DNA of 64,000 nucleotides from the NCBI GenBank assembly GCA_020073245.1, contig JAIQFQ010000005.1, positions 54,181-118,180 on the forward strand, written 5' to 3'. Source of the DNA: Terriglobia bacterium (GTDB taxonomy: Bacteria; Acidobacteriota; Thermoanaerobaculia; Thermoanaerobaculales; Thermoanaerobaculaceae). The translations under genes and the position numbers were made by a program. Under the pieces are notes generated by a model. The model was not told the origin of the DNA. It was given only the letters and a program-made list of their open reading frames with translations, and searched no databases. Shown one piece after another: positions 19,631-31,127 of this stretch. The stretch's first letter is position 1. The number at the start of each line of letters is the position of its first letter.

Positions 19631-20032
19631 TCAGGTGCCTCGCCTGGACTGCCGGTACAGTAGCTCTCCGGATGCCGTGAGCTTCTCGAGCCACATCGCC
19701 TTGAGGACACGGAGGTCCGCGATCGGATCGTAGGCCGGCTCGTCCCGCGGCTCCAAGCGGTCGAGCGCTTCGAACTCGAAGGCACCGGGCCCCAGCTCAT
19801 TCCAGTCCCTCTGAAGCTCGCGATCGGGGTGCGACCCGTGCTCCAGCTGGAACCGCTGCCGGTTCAGCATGCCGGGGAGGTTGACGGTCGATCCGACCAG
19901 CGACTTCCCCGTCGCCGTGTTGCGAACCCGGTAGATGCCTGCGGGCTGTGGGGTTTCCTTGTACTCGCGGATGCGCGCCTTGCGGTCAATTTGACTCACA
20001 AGGATCTCCTGAACGGGCCCTGTCTGCGACAT
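19631..20032 (-). CDS. GIY-YIG nuclease-like protein
   Basis: 133 aa. The middle region starts PAGIYRVRNTATGKSLVGSTVNLPGMLNRQRFQLEHGSH, which matches the GIY-YIG core (GIY, then a degenerate YIG as LVGST, then Arg). It continues with ELQRDWNELGPGAFEFEALDRLEP, as in stand-alone GIY-YIG proteins of about 130 aa. It probably cuts DNA or is a domesticated relative. It sits at the distal end of the integrase-less cassette array, and a degraded attC lies just upstream. Confidence 0.65.
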   Translation of the reverse strand: MSQTGPVQEILVSQIDRKARIREYKETPQPAGIYRVRNTATGKSLVGSTVNLPGMLNRQRFQLEHGSHPDRELQRDWNELGPGAFEFEALDRLEPRDEPAYDPIADLRVLKAMWLEKLTASGELLYRQSRRGT

Positions 20033-20087
20033 GCATGACGCTCGCGTTCAGCCGACTGGGACGGCTGCAACGGCTTTTTGGGTGGCG
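20033..20087 (-). repeat. Degraded attC site
   Basis: On the minus strand it reads AAGCCGTTGCAGCCGTCCCA, like the left half of the 98-bp attC type in the main array, and then GGCTGAACGCGAGCG like its right end. The cores are decayed: the left one is ACCCAAA and the right one GTCATGC instead of GTTAGGC. It is much shorter than the full sites, so an internal deletion is likely. Confidence 0.5.
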
Positions 20088-20102
20088 GGCGCCTCGTGGG
20101 CC

Positions 20103-20576
20103 TCACCAGCGCTCCGAGTTGGTAGAGAATTCAAGGCTCTGGATCTGCGCGTCCGCCAAGTACTTCTTGACCCAGCTTGGAGCCATACTCCAGGAGACCA
20201 GGCCGGAGCGGCCTGGGTAAAGTTGTTCGAGGTGCGCCTTCGAAACGAGGAAAACCGAGACTCGCCGGGCAGCGTCCACCACGATCGCAAAGTACGGAAC
20301 GCACTGGAAGGCGCTGCACGCAGCCTCGACCTTGGCAAGATCCTTGGGGTGGCCGATGTTCACTGACTCGGCTTCCTTGCCGGGGAGCCGACTCCGCGTC
20401 TTCACGGAGATACCGAGGCGTTCGCCCGAGCGTGGCCGCTTGGCGATGAGGTCGATTCCTGTGTGATCCACCCGGGCACACTCAAAACCCGACCGCGAGA
20501 GCCAGTAGAGCACAAGGGCCTCTCCGAAGTCGCCTGTTATCTTCGCGTGCCGGCTACTCTTCTCCACGGTCACCAC
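20103..20576 (-). CDS. PD-(D/E)XK nuclease-like cassette protein
   Basis: About 157 aa; GTG starts at 20576, 20573 or 20567 are possible. The layout GDFGEALVLYWLSRSGFEC, then VDHTGIDLIAK, then LGISVKTRSR is the PD-(D/E)XK pattern: the early Glu, the metal-binding Asp in GIDL, and the V-K of the last motif. It resembles predicted restriction-like or Holliday-junction-resolvase-like nucleases. It is the fourth cassette of the minus-strand array, between attC sites at 20604-20674 and 20033-20087. Confidence 0.65.
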   Translation of the reverse strand: MVTVEKSSRHAKITGDFGEALVLYWLSRSGFECARVDHTGIDLIAKRPRSGERLGISVKTRSRLPGKEAESVNIGHPKDLAKVEAACSAFQCVPYFAIVVDAARRVSVFLVSKAHLEQLYPGRSGLVSWSMAPSWVKKYLADAQIQSLEFSTNSERW

Positions 20577-20603
20577 CCATGGCTCTGTGCTGCCTAGCGG
20601 TCC

Positions 20604-20674
20604 GCCCAACGCTTGAGCTCAGCGGCCACCGCGAGCGCCGGCGAGCGGCGGTCCGCTGCAGCGAACGGTTAGAT
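20604..20674 (-). repeat. attC site (minus array, site C, 71 bp)
   Basis: On the minus strand it starts ATCTAAC and ends GTTGGGC, with inner arms GCTGCAGCGGACCGC and the near-complementary CGGTGGCCGCTGAGC. ATCTAAC is the exact complement of the core at the start of its own cassette (GTTAGAT). Confidence 0.8.
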
Positions 20675-20677
20675 GGC

Positions 20678-21187
20678 TCAGTCACTGATCCATACTCGCT
20701 TGAATGAGGCGGCTCGGTCATCCCAATAGAAGAAAGAGTTGGCGCTTTCCTCCTTGAAATAGTCGATAGCGGGACGCTGGAGCATTAGTTCTTCCGACTC
20801 ACCCGGCTCACAGTCAACATAGCCCTTTCCACACGCCGTCCTGTACTCCCCTGGCGCCGCCAAGGCGATGCCCATTGCGTCTAGCCACCCTGGCTCGTCG
20901 ATCTGGTCGAGAATGACCGCCGTGAATCCCCGTGCGTTGGAAAGGAACACCACCAGGGCCATTCCCGACGCATCGGTCTTGACCAGGAGCCTGGCCTCGT
21001 CCATCACATTGTCCCCATTGAAATCGGCCCCGACTCGGAGAAAGCGTAACGGATCGTCCTTCCTCCACTCCTGAGCCACTTCGTGGGGAGCGGGGCTGCG
21101 CCACCCAGCAGGTAGTACCAGCGGACGGCCCGTTGTGCAACCGGTGAGCGCGGAGATCAACCAGCAGGCGGCGAGCAATGGGCCCAT
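20678..21187 (-). CDS. Cassette-borne putative lipoprotein
   Basis: 169 aa from the ATG at 21187; the open frame upstream runs through attC. N-terminus MGPLLAACWLISALTGCTTG is a lipoprotein signal with lipobox ALTGC. The mature part has VGADFNGDNVMDEARLLVKT, a DxDGDG-like segment also seen in FG-GAP or EF-hand-like repeats, and EPGESEELMLQRPAI. The family is not recognised. Confidence 0.6.
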   Translation of the reverse strand: MGPLLAACWLISALTGCTTGRPLVLPAGWRSPAPHEVAQEWRKDDPLRFLRVGADFNGDNVMDEARLLVKTDASGMALVVFLSNARGFTAVILDQIDEPGWLDAMGIALAAPGEYRTACGKGYVDCEPGESEELMLQRPAIDYFKEESANSFFYWDDRAASFKRVWISD

Positions 21188-21201
21188 CAGTCTTAGAGAC
21201 C

Positions 21202-21327
21202 ATCTAACGCTCGCGTTCAGCCGCCCGCCGGCTAACCCCTCGGACTTCGGCATGGCAGGATGATGAACCACGCGATGGCCGCCCACAAGCAGCCCGGCCG
21301 GCGTGACGCTGCAAGCGCTGGTTAGGC
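21202..21327 (-). repeat. attC site (minus array, site B, 126 bp)
   Basis: On the minus strand: GCCTAAC, then CAGCGCTTGCAGCGTCACGC, ending with GCGAGCGTTAGAT. The right core GTTAGAT differs from GTTAGGC and matches the left core of the next cassette. Confidence 0.8.
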
Positions 21328-21343
21328 GGGGACCCACCCGCCC

Positions 21344-21709
21344 CTAGTGCAGAAGGTAGAGAATGTCCAGCACAACCTTCCGCCACGTCGCTAACTCCTC
21401 CTCGCTTCCGTCCTTTCGCTTGAACGAGACGAAAACGCCTTTGCACCTCGTGCAACCCATTGCCTCACACTGGCCAAGAAGGCCTGACTGAAGGCGCCCA
21501 GTTTCACAGGAGGGACAACGTACGGCCGGCGGGTTCTTTCCCGGGACAAACTGGGCGAATTCCTGCATCGGTTTCGCCGAGCGAGTCCGCCAGAGCGCTT
21601 CCCGCTCGGACGCGCCCAACCAAATTGACGGGCAACGGTCACACTGCTGCAGCGACACGCCCGACACGTGATAGACACTCATTTCGGAGCAACAGTCCGG
21701 GCAACGCAA
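21344..21709 (-). CDS. Zinc-ribbon cassette protein (TFIIB-type fingers)
   Basis: 121 aa, TTG start with GGAGG about 11 bases before it. Two zinc knuckle sets: CPDCC with CDRC, and CPSC with CTRC. The first set with the WLGASEREAL follow-up resembles the zf-TFIIB family of small bacterial proteins. Function unknown. Second cassette of the minus-strand array. Confidence 0.6.
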   Translation of the reverse strand: MRCPDCCSEMSVYHVSGVSLQQCDRCPSIWLGASEREALWRTRSAKPMQEFAQFVPGKNPPAVRCPSCETGRLQSGLLGQCEAMGCTRCKGVFVSFKRKDGSEEELATWRKVVLDILYLLH

Positions 21710-21726
21710 CGGTTCTAGATCCTCCG

Positions 21727-21852
21727 CCTAACGCTGCGCTTCAGCGGCACGCCGGCTGACCCTTCTACATTCGGTATTCCACGATGATGAACCGAGGTAC
21801 GCCCGCCGAACAAGCACGTCGGCCGGCGTGCTGCTGCAAGCGCTGGTTAGCC
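21727..21852 (-). repeat. attC site (minus array, site A, 126 bp)
   Basis: Minus strand GGCTAAC at the left and GTTAGGC at the right, with arms CAGCGCTTGCAGCAGCACGC and GTGCCGCTGAAGCGCAGC. The left core complements the core at the attI junction (GTTAGCC). Confidence 0.85.
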
Positions 21853-21873
21853 GGCAGGCGTGCCAAGAGGCCA

Positions 21874-22161
21874 TCACCACTTCCCGAGGACGACCTGCAT
21901 CCCAATGAGAAGGAAGAGCCCGCAGAAGAGCACACCTACCACCGCGAGTATTCTGTCCTGCCAGAGATAACGTCTAGGGTGAAGATCGCGGTCACGACAT
22001 TGCGCTCGGAGGATGGGCCACCGGGTCCAGTTCCTGGGGCGATGCAGTTGGTGATCGAGAGCCCACGCCTCCGGTGAGCTCGTCCACGCTCTAAATCCAC
22101 GGAAACCGCAGAGGAGCATCCCAACCAAGCCACCCGCAGCTATTATCAGGCCGTCCGTCAT
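21874..22161 (-). CDS. Cassette-borne small membrane protein
   Basis: 95 aa from the ATG at 22161; a GTG at 22188 would add nine residues. One hydrophobic helix near the N-terminus (GLIIAAGGLVGMLLCGF) and one at the C-terminus (ILAVVGVLFCGLFLLIGMQVVL) flank a Trp/Arg-rich loop. First cassette of the minus-strand array. No family recognised. Confidence 0.55.
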   Translation of the reverse strand: MTDGLIIAAGGLVGMLLCGFRGFRAWTSSPEAWALDHQLHRPRNWTRWPILRAQCRDRDLHPRRYLWQDRILAVVGVLFCGLFLLIGMQVVLGKW

Positions 22162-22207
22162 CGTCAGACCTGGGTTTAGGGTGATCACCTTCTTTCATCC
22201 TTTGTCC

Positions 22208-22270
22208 GGCTAACGCGGATTAGATGGACTATTGGAAAAGGGCAAACCGAGACTCGCACGCTCGGTTTGC
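22208..22270 (-). repeat. Second attI-like site, head of the minus-strand array
   Basis: Read on the minus strand, 58 of 63 positions equal the attI next to intI (50846-50908). It has a perfect 10-bp hairpin stem GCAAACCGAG / CTCGGTTTGC, then AGTCCATCTAATCCGC and the core GTTAGCC. The CTAA and TTAG boxes six bases apart form a simple recombination site. No integrase gene is next to it. Confidence 0.8.
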
Positions 22271-22425
22271 TGGATCGGCATGGACTCATGGGCCCTCCGA
22301 AGTTTCTTGCAGAGCTGATCGTACACCTCAGGCGTCTTGTGGAACGGTCCGGGAAACAACGCCTCGGAGTCCGCATAATCCGTCCACAGGGGGAGCGCCC
22401 TGATCGCCCCTTTGGCGTTGGACAC
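22210..22425 (-). CDS. Possible small protein or gene remnant ending in attI
   Basis: 71 codons, GTG start. The first 52 residues look protein-like (ALPLWTDYADSEALFPGPF, VYDQLCKKLRRAHE), but the C-terminal 20 come from the attI hairpin and core. It could be a host gene truncated when the attI segment arrived. No family recognised; low confidence. Confidence 0.25.
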   Translation of the reverse strand: MSNAKGAIRALPLWTDYADSEALFPGPFHKTPEVYDQLCKKLRRAHESMPIQQTERASLGLPFSNSPSNPR

Positions 22426-22798
22426 TCGTTCACCGAGCGGGCCTGGGTGGCCGCCGGACTTGTGGGTGGGGGGTCATCAACCCGCCCCTGGGGTGCGGCG
22501 GCCATAGGTCCGGCGACCGCGGTCCACCGCACGCGCGAGCCTGGATGGGGCGTCGGTGCCGCTTCTCTATGCGGACACCGAGGGGCCCCGTCCCGGATCG
22601 CGCATCTGCGGTCGCGGTCGCCGGACTCTCGGGCCGCGGCGAGCGGGGGCGAGCACGGCCCGAGTGGCGCCGCACCCCAGGGGCAAGAAAGAAAGCCTCC
22701 AGGCAGTGGAAGAGGATCAAATCCTGCTCTTCGGGGAGATTCTCCGCTCGCTGTGCTCGCTCAGCATGACAGGGTGTGGCGCACTGCCAGGGCGCGAC
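22271..22798. other. Junction between the attI copy and core genes
   Basis: Apart from the small minus-strand frame up to 22425, only dispersed-repeat text is visible near 22708-22780 (CTCTTCGGGGAGATTCTCCG and GCATGACAGGG). Remaining frames on both strands are Arg/Pro-rich shadows. No trace of an intI gene. Confidence 0.4.
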
Positions 22799-23164
22799 CT
22801 AGGGCAGATCCTCTTCTTCGAGGCCGAAGTAGTGGCCGATCTCGTGGACGACGGTGTCCTGAATCTCCTGGATCAGTTCCTTCCTGTCCTGGCATTCGTC
22901 GAGCAACGGGAGTCGGTAGATGACGATCCTGTCGGGGAGCACGTTGCCGTACGTGCCGCCGCGGTCGGGCAACGCCATCCCCTGGTAGAGGCCGAAGAGG
23001 GTTTCGGTCTCGGGGTCGAGGCCCGCGTCGAGGAGCTCGTCCTCGGTGGGCTCGTCCTCGACGACGACCGCGATGTTCTCGAGATAGGGGGCGACCTCCT
23101 CGGGCAAACCGTCGAGCGCTTTGGTGACGACACGCTCGAACTCGTCGCGGCTCATCCGCATCAT
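22799..23164 (-). CDS. Zincin-like metallopeptidase
   Basis: 121 aa from the ATG at 23164. VVHEIGHYFGLEEEDL has the zinc motif H107-E-x-x-H111. The layout (LPEEVAPYLENIAVVVEDEPT, TLFGLYQG, LPDRIVIYRLPLL) is that of the short 'metallopeptidase family' zincins. Cytosolic; the substrate is unknown. Divergent from the nucleoside transporter gene. Confidence 0.88.
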   Translation of the reverse strand: MMRMSRDEFERVVTKALDGLPEEVAPYLENIAVVVEDEPTEDELLDAGLDPETETLFGLYQGMALPDRGGTYGNVLPDRIVIYRLPLLDECQDRKELIQEIQDTVVHEIGHYFGLEEEDLP

Positions 23165-23208
23165 GCGGAGTATGATACGCGGTGTTGTCCGCGTCCGCGG
23201 GAGGACTG

Positions 23209-24459
23209 ATGGAACAGGCAATTTCAGCGCTGGGCCTCTTCGTCTTCGTAGCGCTCGCGTACGTATTCTCGAGCAACCGGAAGGCCGTGCGCTGGCGGAC
23301 CGTGCTGTGGGGGCTCGGGCTGCAAATCGCGTTGGCCGCGATCGTGATCCGCACGCCGTGGGGCTTTGCGGCGTTCAGCTTCCTCGGCAGCCTGGCGAAG
23401 AAGTTCCTCGACTTCTCGGACGCGGGTGCGAGCTTCGTCTTCGGGGAGAAGTTCACCGACCATTTCTTCGCCTTCAAGGTGCTGCCGACGATCATCTTCG
23501 TGTCGTGCGTGACCACGATCCTCTACTACTACGGAATCCTCCAGAAGGTGGTGAAGGGGATCGCCTGGCTGATGATGAAGACGATGGGCACCTCGGGCGC
23601 CGAGTCGCTGTGCGACGCCAACGTCTTCGTCGGGCAGACCGAGGCGCCCCTGATGATCCGGCCGTACCTCGCGACGCTCACCCAGTCCGAGCTGCACGCG
23701 ATCATGGTGGGCGGGTTCGCGCACATGGCGGCCGGCGTGATCGTTGTGTACATCTCGTTCGGGGTCCCTGCCGTGCATCTGATCGCCGCTGCCGTCATGG
23801 CGGCGCCCGGCGCCCTCGCGATCTCGAAGCTGTTGTTCCCCGAGGACGGAGAACCCGAGACCCGCGGGACGGTGCGCGCCCACGTGGAGCGGCCGTGGGT
23901 CAACGGCGTGGACGCCGCCGCATCGGGGGCCTCCGACGGCATGAAGCTCTGCCTCAACGTCGGCGCCATGCTGATCGCGTTTCTCGCCCTGCTGGCGCTG
24001 GTCAACGCGCTTCTCGGTTGGGCAGGCGGACGCGCTGGGATGCCGCAGCTTTCGCTGGAGTGGCTGTTCGCACGGATCTTTGCACCGATCGCGTGGCTGA
24101 TCGGCATCCCATGGAGCGACTGCGGGACCGTGGGTGTGCTCCTCGGCAAGAAGACAGCACTCAACGAGTTCATCGCATACCTCGACATGAAGACGTTGCT
24201 GGACAACGCCAAGCTCGTCGTGAGCGGTGCCAAGGCTGCCGGATCGGTGACCGTCCTGTCCCAAAGGGCCACGGTGCTGGCGACGTACGCCCTGGCCGGC
24301 TTCTCCAACATCAGCTCGATCGGAATCCAGATCGGAGGCATCGGTGGTCTGGTTCCCAACCGTCAGCACGACCTGGCGAAGCTCGGCGTGCGGGCCCTCG
24401 TCGCCGGAGCTCTGACCAACTTCGTCAGCGCGTGCATCGCGGGTATGCTCTTGTGGTGA
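23209..24459 (+). CDS. nupC: Concentrative nucleoside transporter
   Basis: 416 aa, ATG with GGGAGG upstream. Membrane protein of the CNT family: GQTEAPLMIRPYL, the helical-hairpin substrate and sodium site, and AGFSNISSIGIQIGGIGGLVPNRQ, the second hairpin. It imports nucleosides with H+ or Na+. A lipoprotein gene follows after 14 bases, probably in one transcript. Confidence 0.93.
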   Translation: MEQAISALGLFVFVALAYVFSSNRKAVRWRTVLWGLGLQIALAAIVIRTPWGFAAFSFLGSLAKKFLDFSDAGASFVFGEKFTDHFFAFKVLPTIIFVSCVTTILYYYGILQKVVKGIAWLMMKTMGTSGAESLCDANVFVGQTEAPLMIRPYLATLTQSELHAIMVGGFAHMAAGVIVVYISFGVPAVHLIAAAVMAAPGALAISKLLFPEDGEPETRGTVRAHVERPWVNGVDAAASGASDGMKLCLNVGAMLIAFLALLALVNALLGWAGGRAGMPQLSLEWLFARIFAPIAWLIGIPWSDCGTVGVLLGKKTALNEFIAYLDMKTLLDNAKLVVSGAKAAGSVTVLSQRATVLATYALAGFSNISSIGIQIGGIGGLVPNRQHDLAKLGVRALVAGALTNFVSACIAGMLLW

Positions 24460-24473
24460 GATCGGAGTCCCCA

Positions 24474-25799
24474 ATGCGCCATCGCGTGTTCCTTCCCCTC
24501 GTCGCGCTGCTCGTGGTGAGCTGCAACATGCAGGACGCCACGGCGCCGGTACCCCAGCCGGATAGCCTGATCCTCGGCAGGATCTCCGCCATCCGGGAAA
24601 CGGCCGACCGCGGCGGCTGGGAGGTGGAGATCAACGAGGGCCTCCCGGAGTCGATGCAGGGAGCGATGCGGCGGGAAGGGCGGACCGTTCCGCAGCTCGA
24701 CAAGGATCTCGCCGTCAAGGTGCGCGTCACCGGCGACACCGTGTGCGTCGCCGGCCTGCGCGCCGGGGACCTGGACGAGTTTCGGGTCGGTCAGCAGGTC
24801 GCCGTGAATCCGGTGCCGGGCACGACGGCGATGGTGGGAAGCAAGGTCTTGCTCGCCGACGCGGCGGAGTTCTACCTTTTCTCGGCGTACCAGCTCAGGT
24901 TCCTGCCCAAGTCGCTGGACGCCATGCCGGCCGAAGTGGCGACCCCCAACGACCCCAGGAAGATCAACTCGGCCGCGGGCGACTTCACGCCGGTGCCCGT
25001 ACAGGGGTCCAAGGTGATCTACTTCGCGACCGGGCTCCTTCCCGGTGTTCCAACCAAGGGGAGCGCGGCGCCTCCGGTGGGGGCGGAGCGGAAGGGCATG
25101 CGCGGCGCTTCGGGCGCGCTGGCTCCGTGGGTCCTCGGGGGCTACCGGCCCTACCGCGTTGCGTGGGAGAAGGGGGCATGGGGTGAGCCTCAACCTGTCG
25201 AGCTGCCGGGGATCGCGGCCGGATCCGCGGCGCGGATCACCTGGGTCAACGAGGACGAAACCGCATGCCTCGTCGAGCTGAGGCAGGCGGATGGAAGGCG
25301 CCAGCTGGTCGCCTCTCGGCGGGAGAACGCCAGGGCTCCCTGGGGTGCCGTTGAGAAGGTCGATGTGCCGGGCGGCCCGAGCGTCGGTGACGCCCAGCGT
25401 TTCGGCAGGCACCTCAAGGCCCTGGTCTGGACGGTGTACGACGCGGGTGGGAGCGACCTCTGGCTCTCAACGGAGAACAAGCCGGGCCAGCCTCTCGAGC
25501 CGCGCATCAACACGATGGGGCCGGAGTACGCGCCGAGGCTGGGCCAGAACCAGTCCCTCTACTTCTGTCGCGCCGACCGCCAGCTCCTCTTCTCCGGAGG
25601 ACTGGTGCAGGAGGTTCGGCTCCCCGGCATGCAGCGCCGACCGCTGCTGGAAGCCGTTCCGGCACGCGACGGGGCTCTGCTCTTCTTCCGCATGCCTCGG
25701 TTCACGCCAGGGCTGATGGGCTGGGACCTCGCGGTCGCGCCGCGGGCCGGGAACGGCTGGGGCAAGCCGGTACTCCTCGACGATTGGAGACCCGAGTAG
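24474..25799 (+). CDS. Large lipoprotein, unknown function
   Basis: 441 aa from the ATG at 24474. The signal MRHRVFLPLVALLVVSC ends in a lipobox (VVSC). An early segment resembles an OB-like domain (DSLILGRISAIRE, KVRVTGDTVCVAGL). The rest looks like beta-propeller blades (WVNEDETACLVELRQADGRRQLVASR, ALVWTVYDAGGSDLWLSTE). Specific function unknown. Downstream of the nucleoside transporter. Confidence 0.6.
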   Translation: MRHRVFLPLVALLVVSCNMQDATAPVPQPDSLILGRISAIRETADRGGWEVEINEGLPESMQGAMRREGRTVPQLDKDLAVKVRVTGDTVCVAGLRAGDLDEFRVGQQVAVNPVPGTTAMVGSKVLLADAAEFYLFSAYQLRFLPKSLDAMPAEVATPNDPRKINSAAGDFTPVPVQGSKVIYFATGLLPGVPTKGSAAPPVGAERKGMRGASGALAPWVLGGYRPYRVAWEKGAWGEPQPVELPGIAAGSAARITWVNEDETACLVELRQADGRRQLVASRRENARAPWGAVEKVDVPGGPSVGDAQRFGRHLKALVWTVYDAGGSDLWLSTENKPGQPLEPRINTMGPEYAPRLGQNQSLYFCRADRQLLFSGGLVQEVRLPGMQRRPLLEAVPARDGALLFFRMPRFTPGLMGWDLAVAPRAGNGWGKPVLLDDWRPE

Positions 25800-25804
25800 C
25801 GAGC

Positions 25805-25960
25805 GACAGGGGTCAGGGAGCAGGGGTCAGGGGCAATACCGCGAGCCGAGATCCCCCTCGAAGCGGCAACCTCGAACTGTAGGGGCTGCCCTTACGGCCG
25901 CGCGTCATTGTGAGGTTGCGTTGTCGCTGACCCCTGACCCCTGGCCTCTGACCCCTGTCT
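25805..25960. repeat. Inverted 7-bp-period repeats (GGGGTCA type)
   Basis: Left arm 25805-25832 with AGGGGTCAGGG units; right arm 25926-25957 with TGACCCC units. It occupies the convergent junction between the lipoprotein and epimerase genes. Confidence 0.65.
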
Positions 25961-26520
25961 CATTCGTTCTTGACGGCCCAGAGGTCCTTGACGGCGGGGT
26001 GATCCCAGGGAAGGCGATACTCGTCGGGGTCCTCGAGGTCGAAGCAACGGGTCACCAGGTAGAAGAGCCCGCAGGGGACGGTGAGTGGCCGGTAGCCGTG
26101 CGCCACCCCGGCCGGGATCCGGACCCACGTGTCTCGCCCCTCGCCGAGGACGATGACCTGTGTGGCTCCCGCGGTCGTCGAGTCACGCCTGAGATCGAGC
26201 ATGACCACCTTGAGCTTGAAGGGCGGTGGACAGAACCAGGTGTCGGTCTGCTTGAGGTGGTAGTGCAACCCCTTGACGTGGTCAGTGGTGGTCACGAGCG
26301 TGTAGTTGATCTGGGCGATTTCGAAATCCTGGAAGAACCTGGCGAGCTTCTCACTGCCTGGATGAGTGGCGGTGTTACGGTAGAGCTCGAGGAGCAAGCC
26401 GCGATCGTCAACGACACGACCGAGCTGGAACGAGTCGACACCTGCGATCGAGGCCGTCTTCCCGTAGCGCTTCCTGTTGCCTCCGAAGCCGTCCAGGATG
26501 TCGTGCGGGGCCAGTTCCAT
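25960..26520 (-). CDS. RmlC-like sugar 3,5-epimerase family protein
   Basis: 186 aa from an ATG preceded by GGAGG. The cupin core shows the dTDP-4-dehydrorhamnose 3,5-epimerase pattern: INYTLVTTTDHVKGLHYHLKQTDTWFC (catalytic His in GLHYH) and WVRIPAGVAHGYRPL. Expected to act on nucleotide-activated deoxysugars for surface glycans. Divergent enough that exact substrate is open. Confidence 0.8.
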   Translation of the reverse strand: MELAPHDILDGFGGNRKRYGKTASIAGVDSFQLGRVVDDRGLLLELYRNTATHPGSEKLARFFQDFEIAQINYTLVTTTDHVKGLHYHLKQTDTWFCPPPFKLKVVMLDLRRDSTTAGATQVIVLGEGRDTWVRIPAGVAHGYRPLTVPCGLFYLVTRCFDLEDPDEYRLPWDHPAVKDLWAVKNE

Positions 26521-26559
26521 CGTTCCTCCTGCGTGAGAGAGGCTAGCACAAAGCGGAGA

Positions 26560-26655
26560 CGGTGAAAGGGAAAAGGTCAAAGGTCAAACGAACGACGCCG
26601 CAAGCAGGTTCCTTGTCTTCCGTTTACCCTTTTCCGTTTCCCCTTTGACCCCTGT
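26560..26655. repeat. Inverted 7-bp-period repeats (AAAGGTC type)
   Basis: Left arm GTGAAAGGGAAAAGGTCAAAG; right arm TTACCCTTTTCCG and CCCCTTTGACCCC. It fills the junction between the kdsA stop and the epimerase start, both minus strand, so repeats are not confined to convergent junctions. Confidence 0.6.
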
Positions 26656-26657
26656 TC

Positions 26658-29325
<2,668 letters not shown>

Positions 29326-30134
29326 TCTTTGCGAGGGCAGCGAGGGCGGCCTCGGCGCGCGCTACATCGTCCGGGACGTCCACGGCGACCGAGTCGGCCG
29401 CAGCCGGGAGCACCCGGAGGGCCAGGCCGTGGGCAAGGGCGCGGAGCTGCTCGAGGCCCTCGGCTCGTTCGAGGTCCGTTTCCGGCCACGAGGCGAAGTC
29501 GAGCAGCGCCTGTTTCTGAAAGCCGTAGAGGCCCACGTGACGGAGCACAATGCCTTCGACGCGGTTGCGTGGGTAGGGGATCGGGGCGCGGGAGAAGTAG
29601 AGCGCCCGGCCCTCGAGATCGCAGACGACCTTGACGATGTTCGGGTTGTCGAGATCGCCCGCCATCCCCGGCAGCGACAGGGTCGCCATCGGGACATCTT
29701 GATGGGCCCTGAGGAACTCCGCGAGCAGCCGGAGGTTGGCGGGCGGGAGTGCGGGCTCGTCCCCCTGGACGTTGAGCACGACACCGGCGGGCTCATTCCT
29801 GACGGCCTGCGCCACCCGATCGGTTCCGCTCCGGCACGCGCCGGTCATGATCGGTCGGGCCCCGGCCGCCGCGGCCGCCCGTGCGATGCGTTCGTCGTCG
29901 GTAGCGACGAGCACCTCGTCGAAACAGGCAGCCTCAAGCGCCCGCTCCACGACGTGCGCCACCATCGGTTTGCCCGCGATGGTCGCAAGGGGTTTGCCGG
30001 GGAAGCGGGTGGAGGTGTAGCGCGCCGGAATCACGGCCAAGACGCGGTTCCTGTCCATCCTGTGGCGGCACTCTAAGCCATCGGCGGGTGGGTGTCAAAC
30101 GGCCCGCACGCTGCCAGGTTGCTACACTGCAGGC

Positions 30135-31127
30135 GTGCAGGACCTGAGCCGGCGGCAGCCTTTCTTCTTGCTCGTCTTCGCGGTACTCCTGGTCCTCTCC
30201 GCGGTAGGCATCCACGGTTTCTGGGAGCGGGAATTGTCCCACCTCACCGGCCCGGCGCAGTGGATCTGGGTCACGGACGAGCTTGGGGCACTGCACCCTC
30301 AGGGGGCTCTCTTCGTCGCGACCCTGCACCTCGACGGCCCGCCTCCATCGGCGCTCTTGAAGGTGTGCGGCGACCGCGAGTACCTCGTGTACGTGAACGG
30401 GACCCCGGCGGCGTGCGGTTGGAGCCGCCCCGGTTTCCGGCTCGACCTCTACGACGTGGCGCACCTCCTCAAGCAGGGCGACAACGTGATCGCGGCCGAG
30501 GTCAGATCGCCCACGCCGGCCGGTGCCCTGCTCCTTGCCCTCGATGTCGACGGCGTCGGGCGCAACGTGCTGGTGAGCGGCCCTGCGTTCGTTGCGCGCC
30601 CCAGGTTTTCCCTGGCGGCCCACGATCCTCTCGATGTGGCGGTGCCCGTGGAGTGGGGTGGCCCGCCGCGTTTCCCCTGGGGATACCCGAAGCCGCTGTC
30701 CCACCCGCGAACGTTGGATGAAGTCATCGTGGAAGACGCCGTTCGAGCCGAGCCCTCCGCGATCCGCCCGCTGCCAGACGGCGGCTGGGAGGTGTCCCTC
30801 CCGCGACCGGTGTTCGGCTACCTCTGGCTGGAGTTCAAAGGAGAGGGCCTCGCATTTGTCGCCACACCCGACGGCGAGGGACCGTTCGACCTTCGGTGGA
30901 TGAGGGGACAGGCCCATTTCGCCGTCCGGATCAGGGGGCAGAGCCGCTGGTTGGAGCCCGAGCCGAGAAAGTTCTCGAAGGTCTATGTGTTCGGGGTGCA
31001 GCGACCGGTCGGTGCCGAGGTCTGGCCCCTGAGCGAGGAGGTCAGCTCAACTGCTCCAGGAGTTGTGCCAGGGAGTTTTGGGCCCGTGCCACGTACTCGT
31101 TGGACGACTCAAACCCACCCAGAATGA
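30135..31127 (+). CDS. Membrane-anchored protein with a jelly-roll-like domain
   Basis: 330 aa, GTG start. An N-terminal hydrophobic helix (FFLLVFAVLLVLSAVGIHGF) is followed by a segment like the accessory domain of glycosidases (ALFVATLHLDGPPPSALLKVCGDREYLVYVNGTPAACGW, then LLKQGDNVIAAEV). Probably binds carbohydrate at the cell surface. Its 3' end overlaps the convergent TPR gene by 86 bases. Confidence 0.6.
   Translation: MQDLSRRQPFFLLVFAVLLVLSAVGIHGFWERELSHLTGPAQWIWVTDELGALHPQGALFVATLHLDGPPPSALLKVCGDREYLVYVNGTPAACGWSRPGFRLDLYDVAHLLKQGDNVIAAEVRSPTPAGALLLALDVDGVGRNVLVSGPAFVARPRFSLAAHDPLDVAVPVEWGGPPRFPWGYPKPLSHPRTLDEVIVEDAVRAEPSAIRPLPDGGWEVSLPRPVFGYLWLEFKGEGLAFVATPDGEGPFDLRWMRGQAHFAVRIRGQSRWLEPEPRKFSKVYVFGVQRPVGAEVWPLSEEVSSTAPGVVPGSFGPVPRTRWTTQTHPE

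Noticed and set aside
22430..22720. Frames on both strands next to the attI copy, considered as an intI remnant
   Set aside because: No tyrosine-recombinase motif in any frame; the text is Arg/Pro-rich.
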